5,633 bases of DNA. Origin: Oligoflexales bacterium. GTDB lineage: Bacteria > Bdellovibrionota_B > Oligoflexia > Oligoflexales > CACXFL01. Position 1 is the first letter of the stretch. Each line of letters starts with the position of its first letter. The translations under genes were made by a program, and so were the position numbers. Location: assembly GCA_028282865.1 (NCBI GenBank), contig JANQHA010000391.1, positions 1-5,633 on the forward strand, read 5' to 3'. A model generated the notes under the pieces. The model worked only from the letters and a program-made list of their open reading frames with translations, was not told where the DNA came from and did not search any database. Positions 1 to 5,633 of this stretch are shown in pieces.

Positions 1-1281
1 ATGCCAGCGATATCTGGTATGGGGCTCGTGTTAGTTGTCTCTCCATTGATTGCCTTAATACGCGATCAAGTGCGTAAATATCAGCAAATGGGGATTCAAT
101 GTGATGCTTTCGATAGCATGCAGTCGAGTGAAGAGCGCAACGATGTTTGGCGTAGGCTAGAGAGAGGCAAGGTTCGGTTGTTATATTTATCACCTGAACG
201 TTTAGCTCTAAGTTCATTTCGTGAGAAACTTGGTCGCGTAGCAACCGTAAGCTTGGTGGCCGTTGACGAAGCTCACTGTATTAGCCAGTGGGGCGGGCAT
301 TTCCGCCCTGAGTACCGCAAACTAGGCTCCTACTTATCCTCTTTTTCTAACGCACAAAAGTTGGCACTTACAGCAACTGCTACAAAAAAAGTGAAATCTG
401 ATATTATCGAGGCGCTAGGGCTGAATCAGCCGCAGGTGGTAGTTGATCGGTATCTTCGCGATAACTTAAAGATACGAGTAGTTAAGTGCAAAAGCTACGC
501 TGAGCAATTAAACGATCTTTTACAGAGTGTACTTTCTGCTACTGGGCAAGGAATTGTTTATGCGCCCACTCGTAAGAAAGTCGATGAGATATACAGCGCG
601 CTGAAGCGATCTGAGATTTCCTGCAGCCGCTATCATGCCGGAATGCAGCACCGAGGTCGCAATAAATCGCAGCAGGAATTCTTGGCTAATCAAAGTCAGG
701 TGATGGTGGCCACCAATGCGTTTGGTATGGGGATTGATAAGGCAGATATACGGTTTGTCTTCCATGCCGGCATGCCGTCGTCTCTAGAAAATTATGTTCA
801 GGAAATCGGTCGGGCTGGCCGAGACGGTGCTGAAGCAAAGTGTTACCTCTTTTACACTGGCCGCGATTACCATCTGCAGAAGTTTATCGTTAATAAGTCC
901 TTTCCCGATATAGATGTTTTAAAGACCAGCTATCAGGAAATTGAGCGCCTAGTTACAGAATACTCGGTAAAAAATGAAGCGGAGATTTCTGAGAATTTAC
1001 AGCAAAAGTTTCTTGGGGAGGACTTCGATGTTGCCTCGGTTATGCGGTTATTTTACAAGGAAGGTTTTATTGTCAGGTCAGATCCAAGTGCGATGGACTG
1101 GAATATGGGAGTGGTAAATTCTCAGGTGAGTATGGGGCAGAACCAGGATGCAATGGCCGCATTTTGGCAGCAATACCCCTGCCGCAAAGAAGAGCAATTG
1201 GAAAAGCTTCAGAATATTCGAGACTACGTAACTGCAGGTGATAGGCGTAATGAGGTTATTCAGAGTTATTTTGATTTGTGA
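1..1281 (+). CDS. recQ: RecQ-family ATP-dependent DNA helicase, 5'-truncated by window
   Basis: This is the 3' part of a superfamily 2 DNA helicase of the RecQ family, a 3'-to-5' unwinding enzyme used in recombination and replication-fork repair. Visible motifs in order (residues counted from base 1) are Ia SPLIALIRDQ (14-23), DEAH box DEAHCISQW (89-97), motif III LALTATAT (121-128), motif V ATNAFGMGIDK (237-247) and motif VI QEIGRAGRDG (267-276). Walker A (GKS) and the Q-motif are absent because they lie upstream. The ATG at base 1 reads as an internal Met in the usual YQ(L/M)PA segment, so it is probably not the start. A winged-helix-like stretch follows (about 300-375). The tail DYVTAGDRRNEVIQSYF (408-424) aligns with the first zinc-binding element of RecQ (CRR..LL.YFGE), but the Cys is replaced and the protein stops before the CxxCDxC part. 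The domain order resembles short RecS-like RecQ proteins. The family call is firm; whether it does classical RecQ work is uncertain. Confidence 0.93.
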   Translation: MPAISGMGLVLVVSPLIALIRDQVRKYQQMGIQCDAFDSMQSSEERNDVWRRLERGKVRLLYLSPERLALSSFREKLGRVATVSLVAVDEAHCISQWGGHFRPEYRKLGSYLSSFSNAQKLALTATATKKVKSDIIEALGLNQPQVVVDRYLRDNLKIRVVKCKSYAEQLNDLLQSVLSATGQGIVYAPTRKKVDEIYSALKRSEISCSRYHAGMQHRGRNKSQQEFLANQSQVMVATNAFGMGIDKADIRFVFHAGMPSSLENYVQEIGRAGRDGAEAKCYLFYTGRDYHLQKFIVNKSFPDIDVLKTSYQEIERLVTEYSVKNEAEISENLQQKFLGEDFDVASVMRLFYKEGFIVRSDPSAMDWNMGVVNSQVSMGQNQDAMAAFWQQYPCRKEEQLEKLQNIRDYVTAGDRRNEVIQSYFDL

Positions 1282-1292
1282 GAGTTTGATCT

Positions 1293-2072
1293 GTGATTAA
1301 AAGGGTGGTCATATTAGGCAGCGGCACTTCTACTGGCGTTCCAGTTATTGGCTGCTCATGTGATGTCTGCCAATCGAATGACCCAAAAAACAAAAGAACC
1401 CGTGCTTCTATTCTACTTGAAACTGTTGATGGTAAGCAGTTTGTTATCGATACTGGCCCAGACTTTAGAGCTCAGATGCTAGGCGCCGGGATAAGGTCGA
1501 TTGATGCCTTGTTTTATACTCATTTGCATGCAGATCATTGTCATGGGTTTGATGATTTAAGGGCTTTCTATTTTTGGGATAAAAGCCCCATACCAACCTA
1601 CCTTGCCAAAGATTTTTCTGTAGAGCTGCCGCAGAGGTTTTATTATGCTTTTTCAGATAGTGGTTACCCTGGAGCGACTCCAAACTTAAACCTTAATATC
1701 ATTCCAGATGATGGAGTATTTGATGTTGGTGGAGTTGAAGTAGAAACATTTCGAGTGGCGCATGGCAATGTTATGACCTCGGTGTTTCGTTTTGGATCGT
1801 TTGCTTATGCGACTGACTTTAAGACTTTTAGCGGCAGCCAGATCGAGCAGTGGCGTGGCAAGATCAAAGTTATGGTAGCAAGCGGTGTTCATTTCGATGC
1901 TCACCCGACTCACAGCACGATCCCTGAAACGATTGAACTATTTGACAAGCTTGAGGTAGAGCGTGGGGTGATATCTCATTTATCTCATAAAATTAGTTAC
2001 TTGAGAGATGGAGCTGGATTGCCTAAAAAAGTAAGTTTGGCTTACGATGGAATGGATATTGACCTAACTTAG
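1293..2072 (+). CDS. PhnP-like metallo-beta-lactamase-fold hydrolase
   Basis: This 259-residue cytosolic protein is a metal-dependent hydrolase of the metallo-beta-lactamase fold. Its layout matches PhnP, the E. coli cyclic ribose-phosphate phosphodiesterase. It opens with [14 protein letters not shown] and a CxCxxC cluster (C21, C23, C26), the structural zinc site of PhnP-type enzymes. DTGPDFR (53-59) follows, then the metal-binding HLHADH (77-82), AHG (H157), ATDF (D175) and HLSH (H229, H232); it ends with YDGMDIDL, like the PhnP C-terminus. All expected metal ligands are present. The GTG start at 1293 is chosen because GAGAG at 1280-1284, overlapping the stop codon of the helicase gene, sits 8 bases upstream, and because the first beta strand begins right after it. 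The 11-base gap suggests co-transcription and coupling with the helicase gene. No phosphonate (phn) genes are present, so the substrate is unknown; related orphan proteins are usually annotated only as MBL-fold hydrolases. Confidence 0.9.
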   Translation: MIKRVVILGSGTSTGVPVIGCSCDVCQSNDPKNKRTRASILLETVDGKQFVIDTGPDFRAQMLGAGIRSIDALFYTHLHADHCHGFDDLRAFYFWDKSPIPTYLAKDFSVELPQRFYYAFSDSGYPGATPNLNLNIIPDDGVFDVGGVEVETFRVAHGNVMTSVFRFGSFAYATDFKTFSGSQIEQWRGKIKVMVASGVHFDAHPTHSTIPETIELFDKLEVERGVISHLSHKISYLRDGAGLPKKVSLAYDGMDIDLT

Positions 2073-2105
2073 TATATTTGAAATTCTACCGGCAAGATTT
2101 AAATA

Positions 2106-2109
2106 GGGG
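2106..2109 (+). promoter_or_regulatory. Ribosome binding site that fixes the ald start
   Basis: The purine run GGGG, in the context TAGGGGTG, ends 7 bases before the ATG at 2117. A longer reading from a TTG at 2078 would add 13 residues with no ribosome binding site, and those residues are absent from the alanine dehydrogenase family pattern. Confidence 0.7.
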
Positions 2110-2116
2110 TGTAGTT

Positions 2117-3202
2117 ATGATCGTTGGAGTGCCATCGGAAGTTAAGAATAGAGAGAACCGGGTTGCCGCGGTACCAGGTGGTGTTGAAGTGCTTACTCAA
2201 GCTGGCCATAAGGTTTTGGTTCAGAAAAATGCTGGTGTTGGTGCCGGTATTCCCGATGAAAAATATATTGATGCCGGTGCGACTATTATTGATAGTGCCG
2301 ATGATGTTTGGAAACAGGCAGAGATGATCGTTAAGGTGAAGGAGCCTATTGCAGAAGAGTATCATCGGATGCGAGAGGGACAGATCCTTTACACCTACTT
2401 ACACTTAGCCGCTGCTCAAGAACTTGGTCATGAGCTTATTAAACGTAAAGTGACTTCGATCGCTTATGAAACCATAGAGCTTGCTAATCGGTCTTTACCT
2501 TTGCTCACTCCGATGTCTGAAGTCGCCGGTCGTATGTCGGTTCAAGTTGGTGCTCAGTGTTTGCAAAAACATAAAGGTGGCAAAGGGCAGCTTCTTGGTG
2601 GTGTTCCGGGGGTTCGTAGAGGCCGAGTGGCGATCGTCGGGGGCGGAGTTGTGGGAATTAATGCAGCGAAGATGGCTATTGGACTTGGTGCTCGGGTGAC
2701 GATCCTTGATGTCAATGCTCAAAGGCTTGCTTACTTAGACGATGTCTTTGGCACCGATATCGATACGCTGATGTCTAACCCCGAAAACATTGCCAAGTCT
2801 GTAGCCGAGTCTGATCTGCTCGTTGGTGCGGTGTTGATTCCCGGTGCTAAAGCACCTAAGTTAGTAACTCGCGAAATGATCAAAAGCATGGAACCTGGAT
2901 CGGCGGTGGTCGATGTCGCTATCGATCAAGGTGGTTGTATTGAAACCATTAAGCCAACCACTCATGATGAACCCGTCTTTGTTGATGAAGGTGTGATTCA
3001 TTATGGAGTCACCAATATCCCCGGCGATGTACCGATGACCAGTACCTACGCGCTAACCAATGTAACCCTAAAGTATGCATTGGATCTTGCTAATAAGGGA
3101 GTTTCAAAAGCTCTTGAGCAGGATGATGCTTTGCGTAAGGGCCTTAACACCATTGATGGTAAAGTGGTTTATGACGCGGTTGCCGAGGCGCTTGGGATTT
3201 AG
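2117..3202 (+). CDS. ald: Alanine dehydrogenase (NAD-dependent)
   Basis: The enzyme catalyses reversible oxidative deamination of L-alanine to pyruvate and ammonium with NAD+, linking alanine use to central carbon and nitrogen metabolism; it is cytosolic and usually hexameric. The 361 residues are near the usual family length (about 370). It begins with the substrate domain, [17 protein letters not shown]. Counted from the ATG at 2117, R15, K75 (in VKVKEP) and H96 (in YLHLAA) fall on the substrate and catalytic positions of the family. The Rossmann segment IVGGGVVG (173-180), D198 for the NAD ribose, [11 protein letters not shown] (240-250) and catalytic D270 in VAIDQGG are also in place. This agreement supports the chosen start. 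The gene follows the MBL-fold gene after 44 bases; I see no convincing promoter there, so read-through is likely. It differs from the related pyridine nucleotide transhydrogenase alpha subunit in its length and in the conserved AlaDH-specific segments. Confidence 0.96.
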   Translation: MIVGVPSEVKNRENRVAAVPGGVEVLTQAGHKVLVQKNAGVGAGIPDEKYIDAGATIIDSADDVWKQAEMIVKVKEPIAEEYHRMREGQILYTYLHLAAAQELGHELIKRKVTSIAYETIELANRSLPLLTPMSEVAGRMSVQVGAQCLQKHKGGKGQLLGGVPGVRRGRVAIVGGGVVGINAAKMAIGLGARVTILDVNAQRLAYLDDVFGTDIDTLMSNPENIAKSVAESDLLVGAVLIPGAKAPKLVTREMIKSMEPGSAVVDVAIDQGGCIETIKPTTHDEPVFVDEGVIHYGVTNIPGDVPMTSTYALTNVTLKYALDLANKGVSKALEQDDALRKGLNTIDGKVVYDAVAEALGI

Positions 3203-3223
3203 CTTTAGAACTGCCAATCCCAA
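3192..3223 (+). terminator. Inverted repeat over the ald stop codon, possible 3'-end hairpin
   Basis: TTGGGATT (3192-3199) and AATCCCAA (3216-3223) are a perfect 8-bp inverted repeat with a 16-base loop that contains the ald stop codon. No T-run follows, so it is not a textbook intrinsic terminator. It may protect the mRNA 3' end or act with the hairpins downstream. The pairing is seen directly; the function is inferred. Confidence 0.4.
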
Positions 3224-3240
3224 TAACTTCCTATCAAACT

Positions 3241-3360
3241 AGCGAATGTCAGTGAGCCACCGTCATCCCCAGCGAACCTCAGTGAGCCGCCGTCATCCCC
3301 AGCGAACCTTAGTGAGCCACCGTCATCCCCAGCGAACCTCAGTGAGCGTCGGGGATCCAC
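3241..3360. repeat. 30-bp tandem repeat array, about 3.6 copies
   Basis: Four consecutive units start at 3241, 3271, 3301 and 3331, each beginning AGCGAA and exactly 30 bases apart. The first three run through AGTGAGCC(A/G)CC and end CGTCATCCCC. They differ from one another at only a few positions: TGTC against CCTC or CCTT at unit positions 7-10, and A against G at position 19. The fourth unit matches through AGTGAGC, then switches to GTCGGGGATCCAC. Because the period is a multiple of three and no stop falls in one minus-strand frame, the array translates to a repeating peptide there, but nothing else supports a gene. Confidence 0.93.
3322..3360. repeat. REP-like imperfect palindrome closing the tandem array
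   Basis: ATCCCC (3325-3330) pairs with GGGGAT (3351-3356). Inside it, GCG (3332-3334) pairs with CGT (3347-3349, one G-U), and CTC (3338-3340) pairs with GAG (3344-3346) around a three-base loop. Outside it, GT (3322-3323) can pair with AC (3359-3360). The GTCATCCCC...GGGGATCCAC arrangement resembles the short dispersed palindromes common in proteobacterial intergenic DNA. Possible roles are mRNA 3' protection or bidirectional termination. That it is dispersed elsewhere in the genome is inferred, since only this window is visible. Confidence 0.6.
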
Positions 3361-3393
3361 ACTAACAGCAAGAGATTCCTGATGCAGCACCGA

Positions 3394-3420
3394 TGGGATT
3401 GACGGGTCAAAATAATCCCA
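3394..3420 (+). terminator. Second TGGGATT/AATCCCA hairpin, weak terminator candidate
   Basis: TGGGATT (3394-3400) and AATCCCA (3414-3420) form a perfect 7-bp stem. The 13-base loop contains the small palindrome GACGGGTC (3401-3408). The downstream sequence is AT-rich but has no uninterrupted T-run. The stem reuses the same word as the inverted repeat at the end of ald. Confidence 0.4.
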
Positions 3421-3468
3421 ATGAAATTAGATCTTTATTAAATTTTCTGCTTAATATTTAATCAGAAG

Positions 3469-3497
3469 TTGAGCGACATCTTGGCCTGTGGTATGTT
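3469..3497 (+). promoter_or_regulatory. Sigma70-like promoter for the AAA+ operon
   Basis: TTGAGC (3469-3474) as -35 and TATGTT (3492-3497) as -10 are separated by 17 bases; each matches the consensus at four of six positions. The AT-rich stretch just upstream (about 3437-3464) could act as an UP element. Transcription would start near 3504, leaving a leader of about 18 bases that still includes the ribosome binding site. No clear operator is visible. Confidence 0.5.
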
Positions 3498-3509
3498 CCG
3501 CCCGAAAGC

Positions 3510-3513
3510 GAGG
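3510..3513 (+). promoter_or_regulatory. Ribosome binding site supporting the long AAA+ start
   Basis: GAGG, in the context AGCGAGGC, lies 8 bases before the ATG at 3522. It matters because this start includes the N-terminal hydrophobic segment. The next in-frame Met (codon 43, base 3648) has no comparable site at good spacing, so the signal or anchor sequence is probably genuinely translated. Confidence 0.6.
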
Positions 3514-3521
3514 CCCACAAT

Positions 3522-5108
3522 ATGTCGCACCCTGAATTCTACGGACATTCAGTGTCCAATACTGTATTTAATCGTCTGTTACTACCTATAATTACGCTAA
3601 TTGCCAGCTTGCTAAAAAGCTCGATTTTGGTGGTTGGTATTCTGAGCATGGCTCCTCGAGTTTATGGCGCTAGCTGTGACGAAGAGACATTCTCCTCCGA
3701 AAAAGCGGAAATTCCCCAAGAGGTAACAATCCAAGATCCAGATACTTATGAATACCAAGGGCTCACTGATTATGGCCTTGAAGCCCTTCGAGAGGTTAGA
3801 GATGCTATCCGAAGTCGGTATAAGTTGTTTGAGCAGGAGTTTAGAAACTTAAGCACCAATCATCATGCAAAGACTCTCACCCGTATGTTCCGGGGTAACA
3901 TGTTTTTTCTTGGACCAGGTGGTGGTGCAAAAACGGCTATGGTGAAGTGGTTTCTGAGTGGTGAGGCTAAAGCAGACCCGTCGTTTCAACTCCAACTTCA
4001 CCAAATGATCACTGAGCAGGCTCTCATCGGAGGGCAGGACTTTGAAGCTGCTAAACGTGGTGAATTCAAAATTATAACTAAAGGAAGTATGGCCGACCAT
4101 GTAGTCGCATTGCTAGATGAGGCTCATCTAGCAAACCCTGCTGCTTTAGTTGCATTGCAAAGCCTGCTTAATATTGGCGAACGAGAGGTGATGGCCGCTG
4201 GACAGCTCATAAAAGCTAAAACACAAGCGGTTTATGCTACATCAAATGCAAGTTTTCCTGAGATGCAAGAGTATTTCCAGGAAGTCGGTCAAGGACCTAC
4301 AGCTCCGCCATTTTTCAGTCGATTTCAATTTAAATCTTTTGTTTACAATTGGCTTTCTCTTACAGATCAAGCGGTATTGGATGAGCGGATTCAACGTCGT
4401 CGGTACTTGAAGTCTTTAGCTGAAACAAACCCCGAAGTATTGAAAGACGAAATTTTCTTGGAACCAGAAAATGTAGACTGGGAGGTCGCGAGGCGATTAG
4501 CAAACAGGATGTTTAAGTGCAGTCCGTTATTTATGACGGTGTTTCGACAGGTTGCTGATAAAATGCGTAGTGAGAACATCAAGGCCATCCGAAGGTCTGA
4601 GCAACTTCATCGAGATAAACCGCAGGAGGAAACTTTCGTTTATTTCCCTTCCGCTGATCTTAATGAACGAACAAGAGGTGTACTGCCTGAGATAGTCTTG
4701 ATGTCGGCGTTTATCGACTTCTTAAACTCACCGATGGCGGATGATTCAAATCTAGAGCAATTTATCCATCGTCAGATCATTCTTGGTCCATTGTCTTTGT
4801 GGCGGTTGTTTATTGTGATGACCACCATTGGTCCTGGTGACACTAGGTTCATTATAGACGATGAAGGTCAGCAGAAAATCGGTATTAACTACACCCATTC
4901 TATCGACCCGAATTCTGCTCGGGATCAAAGGGAAGAAAAGTTGGTTAAGAACTTAATCTCCGAGCAGTCTAGATATAGTGAGATTTTTCTAAAACACATT
5001 GAGGAAATCCAAGGTGCGATCAAGACTGGTTCCCGGTTCCTTAAAGGTATTCACGATGAAGAAAAGGATGTGTTTGAGTTACTACTGCTACGCCATCAAG
5101 GAAAGTAA
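3522..5108 (+). CDS. MoxR/RavA-like AAA+ ATPase with N-terminal signal or membrane anchor
   Basis: This 528-residue protein has an AAA+ ATPase core of MoxR/RavA type, a chaperone-like family that usually remodels a VWA-domain partner. The motifs are Walker A GPGGGAKT (131-138), a RavA-like ITEQALIGG segment (163-171), Walker B VVALLDEAH (194-202), sensor 1 ATSNAS (239-244), an arginine-finger candidate R267 in FFSRF, and a sensor 2 candidate among R383/R385 ahead of a helix ending SAFIDFL. A long helical stretch (about 285-370) lies between the arginine finger and sensor 2. The C-terminal 100 or so residues end in a charged, helix-rich tail. Unusually, residues 19-45 are hydrophobic, broken by K32 and followed by R46-VYGASC. 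This could be a signal peptide (cleavage near 49-50), a one- or two-pass anchor, or a poor lipobox at C52. The gene has its own promoter and RBS and lies five bases before another gene for an exported protein. The family call is firm; localisation and partner are inferred. Confidence 0.85.
   Translation: MSHPEFYGHSVSNTVFNRLLLPIITLIASLLKSSILVVGILSMAPRVYGASCDEETFSSEKAEIPQEVTIQDPDTYEYQGLTDYGLEALREVRDAIRSRYKLFEQEFRNLSTNHHAKTLTRMFRGNMFFLGPGGGAKTAMVKWFLSGEAKADPSFQLQLHQMITEQALIGGQDFEAAKRGEFKIITKGSMADHVVALLDEAHLANPAALVALQSLLNIGEREVMAAGQLIKAKTQAVYATSNASFPEMQEYFQEVGQGPTAPPFFSRFQFKSFVYNWLSLTDQAVLDERIQRRRYLKSLAETNPEVLKDEIFLEPENVDWEVARRLANRMFKCSPLFMTVFRQVADKMRSENIKAIRRSEQLHRDKPQEETFVYFPSADLNERTRGVLPEIVLMSAFIDFLNSPMADDSNLEQFIHRQIILGPLSLWRLFIVMTTIGPGDTRFIIDDEGQQKIGINYTHSIDPNSARDQREEKLVKNLISEQSRYSEIFLKHIEEIQGAIKTGSRFLKGIHDEEKDVFELLLLRHQGK
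5098..5102 (+). promoter_or_regulatory. Ribosome binding site of the downstream exported-protein gene
   Basis: AAGGA lies inside the last codons of the ATPase gene, 11 bases before the ATG at 5114. Its position suggests that translation of the second gene is coupled to that of the first. Confidence 0.55.
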
Positions 5109-5113
5109 AGCCC

Positions 5114-5633
5114 ATGAAAGCGATACTTTTGTATTCTGCTATTTTTTCTTTGACGTTTATTTCGCAAGATTTAGTCGCTGAAGATGGTTGTTCTGAGCGA
5201 TTTTTCTTTGACGGCGAAGTGATTCGTTCGCGTGACTTTCAAAAAAGTATTCAAGAATCTGAGCATGAAATCCAAGAGTTGATTACTGAATATACTAAGG
5301 AACTAGGAATTTTCCATGATCCCTTTGCTTTGATTTTTACTCAGGAGGCTGGGGGAAAGCTATTTCACCGGCTATCGTTTCGCCAGCATGAGGGTAATTG
5401 GGTTCCGAGTCCGCTTGCCATGATCAATCATGCTCTCAAGATGGCGTATATAAGTATCAGGGAATATGACAATGAGTTGGTTCAAGGGATTGTCTCCGAG
5501 GTGACTAAAGCACTCAGTCGAACTGATATTGAGCAGGTGGAACTTCAAAGTAATCTATTGGCGCTTCAATTCACTATGGAATACTTGAGTCGTTATAGGG
5601 TTAGAGAAGAAGTCGTTGACCAGGATGTTGGCG
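5114..5633 (+). CDS. Secreted or periplasmic protein of unknown function, 3'-truncated by window
   Basis: An uninterrupted frame runs from the ATG at 5114 to the window end, giving 173 codons with no stop. It begins with a typical Sec signal peptide: MKA, then a hydrophobic core (about residues 4-16), then QDLVA followed by EDGC, so cleavage is expected after A22. The mature part starts acidic with one Cys (C26) and is rich in Glu, Gln and Lys. It looks mostly helical, with coiled-coil-like segments around 41-62 and 110-160. A motif such as FTQEAGGKLFHR (about 73-84) sits between them. I recognise no domain in the visible part. The start is only 5 bases after the ATPase stop, with the ribosome binding site inside the ATPase gene, so the two form an operon and the products probably work together. 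MoxR-type ATPases are usually paired with VWA-domain proteins; no MIDAS (DxSxS) motif is visible here, but the C-terminal part is missing. Confidence 0.8.
   Translation, partial: MKAILLYSAIFSLTFISQDLVAEDGCSERFFFDGEVIRSRDFQKSIQESEHEIQELITEYTKELGIFHDPFALIFTQEAGGKLFHRLSFRQHEGNWVPSPLAMINHALKMAYISIREYDNELVQGIVSEVTKALSRTDIEQVELQSNLLALQFTMEYLSRYRVREEVVDQDVG

Larger units (their letters stand above)
3203..3521. other. Repeat-rich intergenic region between ald and the AAA+ gene
   Basis: These 319 bases contain no credible gene. In order they hold the right arm of the ald-end inverted repeat, a 30-bp tandem array (3241-3360), about 30 bases without visible structure (3361-3393), a second hairpin (3394-3420), an AT-rich tract (about 3421-3468), and a promoter with ribosome binding site just ahead of the ATPase gene. 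The region separates a housekeeping block from a block with envelope-type proteins and probably ends one transcription unit and begins the next. A 61-codon minus-strand reading frame across the array (3205-3390) is only the translation of the 30-bp repeat. Confidence 0.8.

Noticed and set aside
1..3. ATG at base 1 as the true start of the helicase
   Set aside because: Walker A and the Q-motif would be missing, and the Met sits where RecQ proteins have the residue before PA in the motif I to Ia region; the gene clearly continues upstream.
2078..2104. Promoter for ald built from TTGAAA (2078-2083) and the AT-rich TTTAAAT around 2098-2104
   Set aside because: The -10 match is poor and overlaps the ribosome binding site region, so the transcript would start almost at the ATG; read-through from upstream is simpler.
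2078..2116. Longer N-terminus for alanine dehydrogenase from a TTG codon at 2078
   Set aside because: The extra 13 residues do not fit the family, there is no ribosome binding site for the TTG, and the ATG at 2117 places R15, K75, H96 and D270 on their family positions.
3241..3360. CRISPR array
   Set aside because: The 30-bp units are directly adjacent with no unique spacers, and no cas genes are present.
3205..3390. Minus-strand 61-codon frame encoding a repeating SLRFAGDDGG peptide
   Set aside because: It is the translation of a 30-bp tandem DNA repeat whose period is divisible by three. It has no ribosome binding site and covers hairpin elements, so a real protein is unlikely.
3672..3680. 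Lipoprotein cleavage site at Cys52 of the ATPase
   Set aside because: The residues before the Cys are Y-G-A-S, lacking the Leu-type residue expected at -3, so a lipobox is weak; it is mentioned only as an alternative.
4999..5181. Plus-strand 60-codon frame overlapping the end of the ATPase gene and the start of the next gene
   Set aside because: It lies out of frame across two well-supported genes and has no family features; the frame from 5114 with a signal peptide explains the region.

Overview
The window is a stretch of bacterial chromosome with every gene on the + strand. It holds two transcription blocks separated by a repeat-rich gap. The envelope suggested by signal peptides, and a dispersed-looking GTCATCCCC...GGGGATCC palindrome of the kind common in proteobacteria, point to a Gram-negative proteobacterium. 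A Bdellovibrionota/Oligoflexia or delta-like lineage is only a guess from the flavour of the proteins; nothing in the window fixes the taxon.

Block 1 (1-3202) contains housekeeping-type genes. First is the 3' part of a RecQ-family DNA helicase. It lacks its 5' end because the window starts inside the gene, and it has a degenerate, shortened zinc-binding tail. Eleven bases later comes a PhnP-like metallo-beta-lactamase-fold hydrolase with GTG start. After a further 44 bases comes alanine dehydrogenase (ald), in which the catalytic residues fall exactly on the family numbering when the ATG at 2117 is used. The three are closely spaced and may be co-transcribed, but no functional link between them is evident.

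The gap (3203-3521, 319 bp) carries four structures: an inverted repeat overlapping the ald stop codon, an array of almost four 30-bp tandem repeats whose last copy closes into a GGGGATCC-type hairpin, a second hairpin that reuses the same TGGGATT/AATCCCA word, and an AT-rich tract leading into a good sigma70-like promoter.

Block 2 (3522-5633, running off the window) is the interesting part. It starts with a MoxR/RavA-like AAA+ ATPase that unexpectedly has an N-terminal hydrophobic signal or anchor sequence. Five bases later comes a gene for a protein with a clean Sec signal peptide and no family I recognise; it is open at the window end. The ATPase has a complete set of AAA+ motifs. If it is really membrane-anchored or exported, the pair would be an envelope-associated MoxR-type system, unlike the cytosolic RavA-ViaA and MoxR-VWA pairs. 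The partner's C-terminal part and the genes after it lie outside the window and would decide this.
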